DNA from: Pseudomonadota bacterium
GTDB lineage: Bacteria; Pseudomonadota; Gammaproteobacteria; Steroidobacterales; Steroidobacteraceae
Direction: 5' to 3'
NCBI GenBank assembly: GCA_016703895.1
Contig: JADJBE010000004.1
Location: forward strand, 62,001-126,000
DNA length: 64,000 nucleotides
Below, piece by piece: positions 28,290 through 36,006 of the stretch. The position numbers and the translations under genes are program-made. The notes below the pieces were generated by a model. The model searched no databases, was not told where the DNA came from, and saw only the letters and a list, made by a program, of their open reading frames with translations. The number at the start of each line of letters is the position of its first letter. Position 1 is the stretch's first letter.

Positions 28290-29000
28290 TCATGAACCAG
28301 CACGCCAGACACAGGGTCCGCCGCTCGATTTGCCGAGCAAATCCAGCATTTTCTCGTGTGCCGCGAGCTCGTCCGCGGAGGCCTCGATCACCCGCAAACC
28401 GGCCGTGGGCCTGGCAACTGCTGTGCGCTTAGCGCCACCTTCCAGGGAGGCGCGCGGTGCCTCGGTCAGCGCCAGCGCACTCTGGCCACCGGTCATTGCC
28501 AGGTAAACATCCGCCAGGATCCCTGCGTCAAGCAGCGCCCCGTGCAGTTCACGCCGAGAATTGTCGATCTGATAACGCTTGCAGAGCGCGTCCAGGCTAT
28601 TGCGCTGACCGGGATGCATCTCGCGAGCTAACACCAGCGTGTCGAGCACCTTGCATAGCGAGCCGACGCGCCGCACGTCGCCCGGCAGCAAGGCAAATTC
28701 TGCGTCGAGAAAGCCGACATCGAAGGGCGCATTGTGGATGATCAACTCGGCGCCAGCGATGAACTCGAGCAATGCTGCGGCGATCGCCGCAAACCGGGGC
28801 TCACTCTCGAGCCGCGCCCGACTGATGCCATGCACCGCCTGCGCACCAGCGTCGATATCCCGCTCCGGATTGAGATAGTGGTGAAAATGCCGGCCAGTCA
28901 GGCGCCGATTGACGAGTTCGACACAACCGATTTCTATGATTCGATGACGCTGACTGACATCGAGGCCAGTGGTTTCCGTGTCGAGAACGATCTGCCGCAT
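28290..29000 (-). CDS. dnaQ: DNA polymerase III epsilon subunit, 3'-5' proofreading exonuclease
   Basis: This 236-residue DEDDh exonuclease has ExoI VLDTETTGLDVSQRHRIIEI, ExoII IIHNAPFDVGFLDAEF, and ExoIII RRELHGALLDAGILADVYLA with the H...D pair. The C-terminal tail is the part that contacts the alpha subunit (DnaE) in the replicase core. It follows rnhA by 11 bases, the classical rnhA-dnaQ neighbourhood, although in E. coli those two genes are divergent, whereas here both read leftward. Start and length are normal. Confidence 0.95.
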   Translation of the reverse strand: MRQIVLDTETTGLDVSQRHRIIEIGCVELVNRRLTGRHFHHYLNPERDIDAGAQAVHGISRARLESEPRFAAIAAALLEFIAGAELIIHNAPFDVGFLDAEFALLPGDVRRVGSLCKVLDTLVLAREMHPGQRNSLDALCKRYQIDNSRRELHGALLDAGILADVYLAMTGGQSALALTEAPRASLEGGAKRTAVARPTAGLRVIEASADELAAHEKMLDLLGKSSGGPCVWRAGS

Positions 29001-29011
29001 GGCGCAGCATT

Positions 29012-29473
29012 CTACCTGAGACGAGCGGCGCCACCGCTCACGAGTTCATCAATACCGCGGTTGGCGAGCGCATCGGCGCGCTCGTTGCCTACATTGCCCG
29101 AATGACCCTTGACCCAATGCCACTCGATACGATGCGCCTGGGTGGCGGCCTCGAGCTGTTCCCACAGATCCTGATTCTTGACCGGCTTGCGAGCCGCAGT
29201 ACGCCAACCCCGCGCTTTCCACTGCGCCAGCCACTGCGTGATCCCGAGCCGAACGTACTGCGAGTCTGAGAAGACACGCGCATCGGCCGTGCGCGTCAAG
29301 GCCTCGAGTGCACGGATCACGGCGGTCAGCTCCATCCGGTTGTTGGTCGTCTCGCGCTCGCCCCCGTAGAGCTCTTTTTCACGGCCACTGGCCATCAGGA
29401 TAGCGCCCCAGCCACCGGGGCCCGGATTGCCACGACAAGCGCCATCCGCATAGATGTCTACTGGCTTACTCAA
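29012..29473 (-). CDS. rnhA: Ribonuclease HI
   Basis: This 153-residue enzyme degrades the RNA strand of RNA:DNA hybrids. Catalytic acidic residues are visible in VDIYADGACRGNPGPGGWGA (first Asp), ERETTNNRMELTAVIRALEA (Glu) and VFSDSQYV (Asp), with the final Asp in NERADALANRGID. The basic handle region (WKARGWRTAARKPVKNQDLW) and the WHWVKGHSGNVGNE motif are present, so it is the E. coli type I form. It lies 18 bases after the YafS-like gene and 11 before dnaQ, indicating one operon. Confidence 0.96.
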   Translation of the reverse strand: MSKPVDIYADGACRGNPGPGGWGAILMASGREKELYGGERETTNNRMELTAVIRALEALTRTADARVFSDSQYVRLGITQWLAQWKARGWRTAARKPVKNQDLWEQLEAATQAHRIEWHWVKGHSGNVGNERADALANRGIDELVSGGAARLR

Positions 29474-29491
29474 GATCCGGGTTCAGCCTGC

Positions 29492-30234
29492 CTACGGGCG
29501 ATTTCGCGTGGTCGGCTTGACGAGACCACCGATCACATGCGGCCGCTCGCGCAGTCGCGGCCGGATCGGCGTCAGCGTATACACACGCTTGCGTGCCTTG
29601 AGCAGATAGGCGCCGGCTGGCCACAGGCGCAGCCAGCCCCGCTTCAGCAGCGAAGAACCGCCCGTGAGTGATTTTTCAGGCTCGCCCCACGGTGGCGCAA
29701 ACAAATAGCGTTTCACGGTGATCACGTCATAGCCTAACAGCTCAGGCCAGTCGCGGACTCGCCCTTCGGACAATGAACGCCGCGCGCCAGCGGAAATCCA
29801 CGACGGACTGCCCGGCCGCGCATACCCCACAGACTCCAGGGGCGAAAGCCGATGACTAACAACTGCCCCTCGCCGGCCAGCACCCGGTCCGCCTCGCGCA
29901 CGACTGCATACGGATCGTGCTCGAACTCGAGTGTGTGCGGTAGCAACACCGCGTCGACGGCGGCGTTCGCGATCGGCAACTGCGACAGCCGCGCAACGAC
30001 ATCCGGCGCATGGTCGCCGTTATCCGCCGGCGCGGCCTGCGCCACGATCGTGTTGCGTTGCGTTCGGCAACCGTCAAGCAAACCGCGCGGCTGTCCCCAC
30101 AGGCCCATCTGCACCAGCTCCCAGCCAAAGACGTCATCGAGCGCCTGATGCAACAGTTCGGCCTCGGCGAGCAGAACGGCGCGACCGAGTGGGCCGGCAA
30201 GCCAGGAGTCGAGCAGTGGTGCGGAAGTCTTCAT
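29492..30234 (-). pseudogene. YafS-like SAM-dependent methyltransferase, one frame shift
   Basis: The N-terminal part begins MKTSAPLLDSWLAGPLGRAV, with ALDDVFGWELVQMGLWGQ, LPIANAAVDAVLLPHTLEFE and RVLAGEGQLLVIGFRPWSLW, the degenerate methyltransferase core of the YafS-type genes that sit beside rnhA. Near 29778 the frame changes, and the conserved tail continues as RRSLSEGRVRDWPELLGYDV, then VKRYLFAPPW. Rejoined length is about 247 residues, normal for the family. Function is not established. In many gammaproteobacteria gloB lies next to it; here mltD is divergent immediately upstream, with no gloB. Confidence 0.78.
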
Positions 30235-30340
30235 CTGGAAAGATCACTCGTGGCCGTGAATTACATCACACGGAAAGCTAGATATTTTGTGAAGTTACAG
30301 ATTAAATACAAGGCTACACCTAGCCCCTTGGGGGTGCTCT

Positions 30341-32036
30341 TTGCGACCTGATCTACTCTGGGCGCTCGCGCGAACGCTCGGGCCAGTGGCCACTTTGGCC
30401 TTGTTGTCCGCCTGTGCGAGCGTCGCTACCCACGACGAGTCGTCGGGCGGCTTTGGCGAGCCGGTTGGCGTGGTCCTGCCGGACGAGTCGACGCCGGACG
30501 TCGCCGACGCGGGCTCCGCACGCTCCTCCGATGTGACTGCCGACAGCTCAACCGCTGCGCCACCGCTGCCTGTGACAGACGCAGCTGCTGCGACCGTTGC
30601 CGGACTCACCCCGGAACAGTACCCGGATCTGTTCGATCGGATTCGCAGCGGCTTTCAGCTGCCCGACGTCGACAAGCGGGCGATTGATCAACAACTCGGT
30701 TACTACGCCAACAACCCCGCTTATCTCGAGCGGGTCTTTGGCCGAGCGGAACTCTATTTGCATCACATCGTGCAGGAGACCGAGGCGCGCGGCATGCCGA
30801 TGGAGCTCGCACTGCTGCCGGTGGTCGAGAGCGCGTTTGAACCCTACGCCATGTCCGGCGCGCGCGCCTATGGACTCTGGCAGTTCATTCCAGGCACCGG
30901 CAAACGCTTTGGTCTCGATCAGAACTGGTGGTACGAAGGACGACGCGACGTAGTCGCCTCGACGCGCGCGGCGCTCGACTATCTGCAGTACATGCACGAT
31001 GAGTTCTTTGATGATTGGCTGCTCGCGATTGCCGGCTACAACTGTGGCGAGTACTGCGTGCAACGCGCGGTGAAGGCCAATCGCGCCGCGGGGCTGCCCG
31101 TCGACTTCTGGAGCCTCAAACTGCCCGCCGAGACACGTGCCTACGTGCCAAAGCTGCTGGCGATGGCTCGACTGATGGCTAACCCAGAGCAGTTCGGTAT
31201 CGCGTTCAGCTCGATTCCCAACGAGGCTTATTTTGCGCGCGTCGACACGGGCGGTCAGGTCGATATCAAAGTCGCCGCTGAACTCGCGGGCATCACACCT
31301 GAGGAACTGTACGAACTCAATCCCGGCTTCCATCGGTGGGCAACGCCGCCGGCAGGCCCACATTACCTGCTGGTGCCGCGCGATACCGTCGACGCGCTGC
31401 GCGAAGGCCTGGCACAACTCACGCCCGACGAGCGGCTGGGCGTCGTTAGACACACCGTTAAAGCGGGTGAGTCCGTGGCTAGTCTCGCGGCGCAGTACAA
31501 GCCAAGGGACTGCCCTGCGGGATTTGAACAACCTTGGCAACGGCCCGCTGGTCGTTGGCACGGTGGTGCGCGTCCCATCGGGCGTCGCGTCGCTGGCGGC
31601 TAAAGTCATGCGCGCCGCGGCGCGTATCGATGGTCCGGCAACTCGCGGCCGTACCACGCGACGGCCGGTGGTCCATGTGGTAAGGCGCGGCGACTCGCTG
31701 TGGCGCATCGCCCGCCGCAATGGCACCGACGTGCGTACCTTGGCCCGGCTCAATGGGATCGGACCTGGCGCGACGCTGCGCACGGGCCAGAAACTCATCG
31801 TGAACTCAAGTGCCAGCAGCACGAGCTCAGGCGGTGCGTCAACTGCTCGCAAGGCAAGCTCGACGACCACCAGCGGACGGACGGTGACCTACAAGGTGCG
31901 CAAGGGCGACTCCTTGTCGGCAATTGCCCGCATGTTCGGCGTGGCGGTCAGCGACCTTGTTAGCTGGAACGGCATAACCACCCGTACTAAACTGATGCCT
32001 GGCCAGCGGCTTACCGTACAAGTCAAGCGGCGCTGA
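30341..32036 (+). pseudogene. mltD: Membrane-bound lytic murein transglycosylase D with LysM repeats, one frame shift
   Basis: The lipoprotein signal ends in the lipobox LLSAC. The SLT domain carries the catalytic Glu in VVESAFEPYAMSGARAYGLW, with IPGTGKRFGLDQNWWYEGRR and LLAIAGYNCGEYCVQRAVKA. C-terminal LysM repeats bind peptidoglycan (VVRRGDSLWRIARRNGTDVR and KVRKGDSLSAIARMFGVAV), and a first LysM is interrupted at a GGG (31506-31508). With one G fewer, AAQYKPR joins TALRDLNNLGNGPLVVGTVV. If the shift is real, the catalytic domain survives but the wall-binding repeats are lost. The start is probably the TTG at 30341, with GGGGG six bases upstream. Confidence 0.88.
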
Positions 32037-32047
32037 GGGGAAGTAGC

Positions 32048-32857
32048 ATGGGTTTTTTGACCGGCAAACGCGCGCTCGTCGTCGGCGTCGCAACCGAACG
32101 CTCCATCGCCTGGGGCATTGCGCAGGCACTGCACCGCGAGGGTGCGGAATTAGCATTCAGTTATGCCAATGACAAGTTCAAAGAGCGCGTCGTGCCGCTC
32201 GCCGAATCGTTGGGCTCGCGCATCACACTGCCCCTCGACGTCACCGTCGACAGCGAGATCGACGCCGCCTTTGCGTCACTCAAGCAGGACTGGGGGACGC
32301 TCGACATCCTGGTCCACGCCGTTGCATTCGCGCCCCGCGAAGCACTCATGGGCGCATTTGTTGATAGCACCTCGCGCGAAGCTTTCCGCATCGCGCACGA
32401 TGTCTCCAGTTACAGTCTCACGGCGCTGGCGCGCGGTGCCGCGCCACTGATGGCCGGGCGGGCGGGCTCGATCATCACGTTGTCGTACTTGGGCGCCGTC
32501 AAGTCGATCACTAACTACAACGTCATGGGGCTTGCCAAAGCGAGTCTCGAAGCCAACGTCCGCTTCCTGGCCGCGGATCTGGGGCCGCGGGGTATCCGCG
32601 TCAACGGCATCTCCGCCGGCCCGATCAAGACGCTCGCGTCCGCCGGTGTTCCGGGGCTGCGCAAGATGTTGGCGCGAGTCGCCGAAGTGGCGCCGCTGAA
32701 GCGCAATATCACGCTGGAGGACGTCGGCAACGCGGGCGCTTTCCTGGCGTCGGATCTCGCCAGTGGAATAACGGGTGAGATTCTCTATGTCGACGGCGGC
32801 TTCAGCACCGTCGGCATGAGTTTGGCGCAGGATGACGGGGCTCCACCTACCGCCTGA
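32048..32857 (+). CDS. fabI: Enoyl-[acyl-carrier-protein] reductase (NADH)
   Basis: This 269-residue SDR-type enoyl-ACP reductase performs the last step of each fatty-acid elongation round. The FabI fingerprint is clear: GKRALVVGVATERSIAWGIA at the N-terminus, HAVAFAPREALMGAF, the catalytic Tyr-Lys region in NYNVMGLAKASLEANVRFLA, and GIRVNGISAGPIKTLA. The start is supported by GAGGGGAAG upstream of the ATG at 32048. It follows mltD by 11 bases and is probably cotranscribed with it. Confidence 0.95.
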   Translation: MGFLTGKRALVVGVATERSIAWGIAQALHREGAELAFSYANDKFKERVVPLAESLGSRITLPLDVTVDSEIDAAFASLKQDWGTLDILVHAVAFAPREALMGAFVDSTSREAFRIAHDVSSYSLTALARGAAPLMAGRAGSIITLSYLGAVKSITNYNVMGLAKASLEANVRFLAADLGPRGIRVNGISAGPIKTLASAGVPGLRKMLARVAEVAPLKRNITLEDVGNAGAFLASDLASGITGEILYVDGGFSTVGMSLAQDDGAPPTA

Positions 32858-32921
32858 TTGAGCGGTTGCTGCGAATCTCAGGCTCGGAGCCTCGAGCCGC
32901 TGCCGCCAGCAGGCGCATTCG

Positions 32922-33719
32922 CTAGTCGATATGACCCGGCCGCTGCGCATCGCGTGCGGCGAACTTGGCGTCGTCCGCGTGTTGCAGCATCCAAAGGCGC
33001 AGATATTTCTCGCGCACGTAGCGCGCTTCGACCAAATGAAATGCGAGACCACGCCATCCATCGAGAAGACCACGCTTGACGACCATGCCGCGCACGAAAC
33101 GCCAAGCTGGCCGAAGTAACACGCCCGCCAACGAGACGCGACGCCCCTCGCCGTGTAGCTCAGACGCCATCAGGGTCGCGTAGCGCGTCATGCGGGTCAC
33201 GTGATCGTCCAGACTGCGGTAGGAGTAGTGGTGCAATGACGAACGCATGACGCCCACACTGCCAGTCACACGCACATTCTAGTGAACTTCGCGTCCGGCG
33301 AATCGACCCCGTCGTCGATCAAAGAGCCGCACGATCCGATCCGGATAGGCGTTGCCGTACCGCATGAACCGTCCACAGTAGTCTGTCAGTCGCGGAATCG
33401 ACCAGCCACTGTGCACCGGAAGTCCTGCAGCGCGTGCACGCAGAATCTCATCGTGCAGCGCTCGCGGGACGACTTCATCTGCATCGACGCACAGCACCCA
33501 ATCGTGGCTTGCTTGCGCAATGGCAAATTGCTTTTGGCTGCGATAGCCATCGAAATCCCGATGCAGCACGCGTGCACCGCGTGCCGCTGCCAGTGCACAA
33601 GTCTCATCCGTGGAACCGGAATCAACGACTATGACTTCGTCACAGAACTGCAGGGCAGCAAGACAGTCAACGATCCGATCGGCCTCATTGTAGGTAATGA
33701 TACAGGCCGAAATCTTCAC
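32922..33719 (-). pseudogene. WaaE/KdtX-like family 2 glycosyltransferase with an in-frame amber codon
   Basis: The GT-A domain has ISACIITYNEADRIVDCLAA, the donor-binding VIVVDSGSTDET and the DXD-like LCVDADEVV, followed by RLTDYCGRFMRYGNAYPDRI. This matches the lipopolysaccharide core glucosyltransferase WaaE/KdtX family. The expected REVHES motif appears as REVH-stop-N-VRVTGSVGV: a TAG at 33279-33281 lies in the same frame as the C-terminal part (HHYSYRSLDDHVTRMTRYAT). Unlike the other broken genes this is a substitution (GAG to TAG would explain it), not an indel. Reconstructed length is about 265 residues. The C-terminal piece could restart at a GTG at 33275 but would lack the donor site. 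Confidence 0.82.
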
Positions 33720-33743
33720 CCGATCAGTCTAGCGCTGCGCGCG

Positions 33744-35657
33744 CTACTGCTCGAAGACGCGCGGGTGTTTGACGACCGTGGCGTTGCGACGAATCTCCTC
33801 GAGATAGGCGGTCAGGTCACCCGCGCCAGCGCGCATCGACACAAAGTTGGCGAGTTGACCCAGCATGTCCGGGTTCGTCATCGCAGCAGTACGGACCTGC
33901 GTCAACTGAAACAACGCCACAGCGCCGGACCCATCATCGAGCTCGACAACGCCGTTCACGGGTTTGCCAGCCGGTTTGACCGCCTCAAAGGCTCGGGTCC
34001 GAACTGCGGCCGGCACCGACGGATCGCCGCGGCCCACGAACTGCGCTGGCGCAGCCTCCAGCCCCCAGCCCTTGGCGAGACTCTCGAGGGTCACGTCGTT
34101 GCCCAGCGTTGGCAGGGCCGCTTGCGCCGCCGCCAGCGCGGCCTTGGCGCCACGTTCCTGGCGCAGCGCCGTAACGATTTCGTCGCGAACATCGGCCAGT
34201 GGCTTAGGAGTTGCTTTGCGGTGCTCGCGCACGCGCGCGATCACCAACCAGTCATCCCCTAGCGCCACCGGACCGGCAATGCGACCGCCGCTCACGGCGC
34301 GTTCGCTGAACACCGCATCCTGCAGATCTTTGTTGAGGCCCAATGGCGGACCACCAACGCCACGCTGGTAGTTAGCCACTTCGCCGCGCACCAGACCAAA
34401 TTCCCCGACGACATCGTCGAAACGCGCGCTCGGCTGCTCGAGTTTGCGCTGCAGCTCTTCTTGCCGATCGCCAAACATCTCTGCCGCACGCTCATTCCGA
34501 TACCGCGACTCGAGCTCCGGCAGCGCTTCCTCGAAGGTCTTGGTCTTGCCGGCCTGGATGCCGTCGAGCCGGATGATGTGGTAACCGAACTGAGTCCGCA
34601 CCGGGCCGCGCACTTCGTTGGTTTGCATCGCAAACAACGCGTCGGCAAATGGGCCCACGAAAGCATTGCGGTCGGACCAGCCGAGGTCACCGCCCTGCGC
34701 CGCGGAACCTGCATCTTGCGAATACTGGGTAGCGAGCGCCGCGAAGTCTTTGCCAGCGCGTGCCTCAGCGAGCACCTTCTGGGCCTGTTCGAGTGCCGCA
34801 GCCGCGCTCTTGTCGTCGGGAGCATTGAAAAGGATATGCCGCGCGCGGCGTCGTTCCGGCAACACGAAGCGCGTCTTGTCGCTGTCGTACAATGCCTGCA
34901 AATCGGCCGCAGCTGGCTGCACCTGCGCCGCGAGCTGCTCGAGCCGCAACTCGCCATACTCGATCGCTGCGGACTCGGGCGTCAAAAACCGCTCGCGATT
35001 GCTCTCGTAGTACTGCTCGACAGCAGCCTGATCGATCGGCGCGTCACCGACAAACTTCTCCGCCGGCAATGCCAGGTAACGGACCTCGCGCTCCTGGCTC
35101 TGCAGCGCGATCACGCGTTGCATTTCAGCAGGCGTCAAAAAATGCGAGACACGGATGCCATTCTGCAGTTGATTGGTCTTGAGCTCGATCCGCTTTTCGG
35201 CCTGATACTGCGGCTCGGAATAGCCCGCTTGCGCCAGCGCCGCTTTGGCGACTTGCGGATTGAACACGCCATCCACCTGGAACGCGCGCTCGTCTTGCAT
35301 GGCGCGATGCAACTGTTCCTGCGAAACCGCAAAGCCGCGATCGTCCAAACGCTGCTGCAGCAGATTGCGCAGCACCAGCTGCTCCAGCACAGCGTCTTGT
35401 TGGGCTGCCTGTTCGTCTGCCGGGATCTCCGTCTTGAACTGTTGCTGCCACTGGCTCTGGCGGTCGCTCCAAGCGCGAATCGCTTGTTGCGCAGTGATCT
35501 TCTCGCCGTCTACTTTGGCCGCTACGGCCGTCGGCCCGAAACCGAAATCCACCACTCCGGTAGCGCCCCAGGCGATGAACACCAGCGCAATGGCGCCGAT
35601 GATGATCCAGGCCAGCCACTTCTGGCCGCGCAGGCCATCGCTAATCCGTTGCAGCAT
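33744..35657 (-). CDS. ppiD: Periplasmic folding chaperone PpiD (parvulin-domain)
   Basis: This 637-residue inner-membrane protein has one N-terminal membrane anchor (LAWIIIGAIALVFIAWG), a SurA/PpiD-like N-terminal chaperone region, and one parvulin domain around residues 265-360 (RARHILFNAPDDKSAAAALE, then VRGPVRTQFGYHIIRLDGIQ). A long C-terminal region resembles the second chaperone half. It helps newly exported outer-membrane proteins emerge from the Sec translocon. It sits in the conserved position downstream of lon, but hupB, usually between them, is replaced by two tRNA genes. Intact frame. Confidence 0.93.
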   Translation of the reverse strand: MLQRISDGLRGQKWLAWIIIGAIALVFIAWGATGVVDFGFGPTAVAAKVDGEKITAQQAIRAWSDRQSQWQQQFKTEIPADEQAAQQDAVLEQLVLRNLLQQRLDDRGFAVSQEQLHRAMQDERAFQVDGVFNPQVAKAALAQAGYSEPQYQAEKRIELKTNQLQNGIRVSHFLTPAEMQRVIALQSQEREVRYLALPAEKFVGDAPIDQAAVEQYYESNRERFLTPESAAIEYGELRLEQLAAQVQPAAADLQALYDSDKTRFVLPERRRARHILFNAPDDKSAAAALEQAQKVLAEARAGKDFAALATQYSQDAGSAAQGGDLGWSDRNAFVGPFADALFAMQTNEVRGPVRTQFGYHIIRLDGIQAGKTKTFEEALPELESRYRNERAAEMFGDRQEELQRKLEQPSARFDDVVGEFGLVRGEVANYQRGVGGPPLGLNKDLQDAVFSERAVSGGRIAGPVALGDDWLVIARVREHRKATPKPLADVRDEIVTALRQERGAKAALAAAQAALPTLGNDVTLESLAKGWGLEAAPAQFVGRGDPSVPAAVRTRAFEAVKPAGKPVNGVVELDDGSGAVALFQLTQVRTAAMTNPDMLGQLANFVSMRAGAGDLTAYLEEIRRNATVVKHPRVFEQ

Positions 35658-35689
35658 CGATTGTTGCCCTTAAGGTGGCTCTTGATAAG

Positions 35690-35766
35690 TGGCGGAGCGG
35701 ACGGGACTCGAACCCGCGACCCCCGGCGTGACAGGCCGGTATTCTAACCAACTGAACTACCGCTCC
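35690..35766 (-). tRNA. tRNA-Asp (anticodon GTC)
   Basis: The reverse strand folds into a 77-base cloverleaf: acceptor GGAGCGG paired with CCGCTCC, D-arm AGTTCAGTTGGTT, anticodon loop CCTGTCACG giving GTC, T-arm GGGTTCGAGTCCC, and an encoded 3' CCA. It lies just downstream of tRNA-Val and between lon and ppiD. Confidence 0.97.
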
Positions 35767-35808
35767 ACTGCATCGCGTCATTCTAGTCTGCAAACGCCCC
35801 AGCGCGCC

Positions 35809-35883
35809 TGGTGGGTGCTGAGGGGATCGAACCCCCGACCCTCGCCTTGTAAGGGCGACGCTCTACCGCTGAGCTAAGCACCC
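35809..35883 (-). tRNA. tRNA-Val (anticodon TAC)
   Basis: This 75-base reverse-strand cloverleaf starts GGGTGCTTAGCTCAGCGGTA, has anticodon loop CCTTACAAG giving TAC, T-arm GGGTTCGATCCC, and an encoded CCA end. A weak -10-like TAGACT followed by a GC-rich stretch lies upstream, between it and lon; tRNA-Val and tRNA-Asp probably form one transcript. Confidence 0.97.
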
Positions 35884-36006
35884 GCTGCGCGCACCTCAGA
35901 GGGGAAAGCTCGAGCCCGAGCTAGCGTCCTCTCCAACGGCTCACTCGAATGACCCTCGAAAGGGCGCGCAGTCTAGCGGATCAGCCGGACGGACGGAAGG
36001 CCTTCG

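Noticed and set aside
30548..31870. Long reverse-strand open frame (440 codons) opposite mltD
   Set aside because: Shadow of a GC-rich gene: no family resemblance, and the plus strand carries a clear lipoprotein transglycosylase.
34461..35747. Long plus-strand open frame (428 codons) opposite ppiD
   Set aside because: Low-complexity, no recognisable domain; ppiD on the other strand has the full domain order. Its end also runs through tRNA-Asp.
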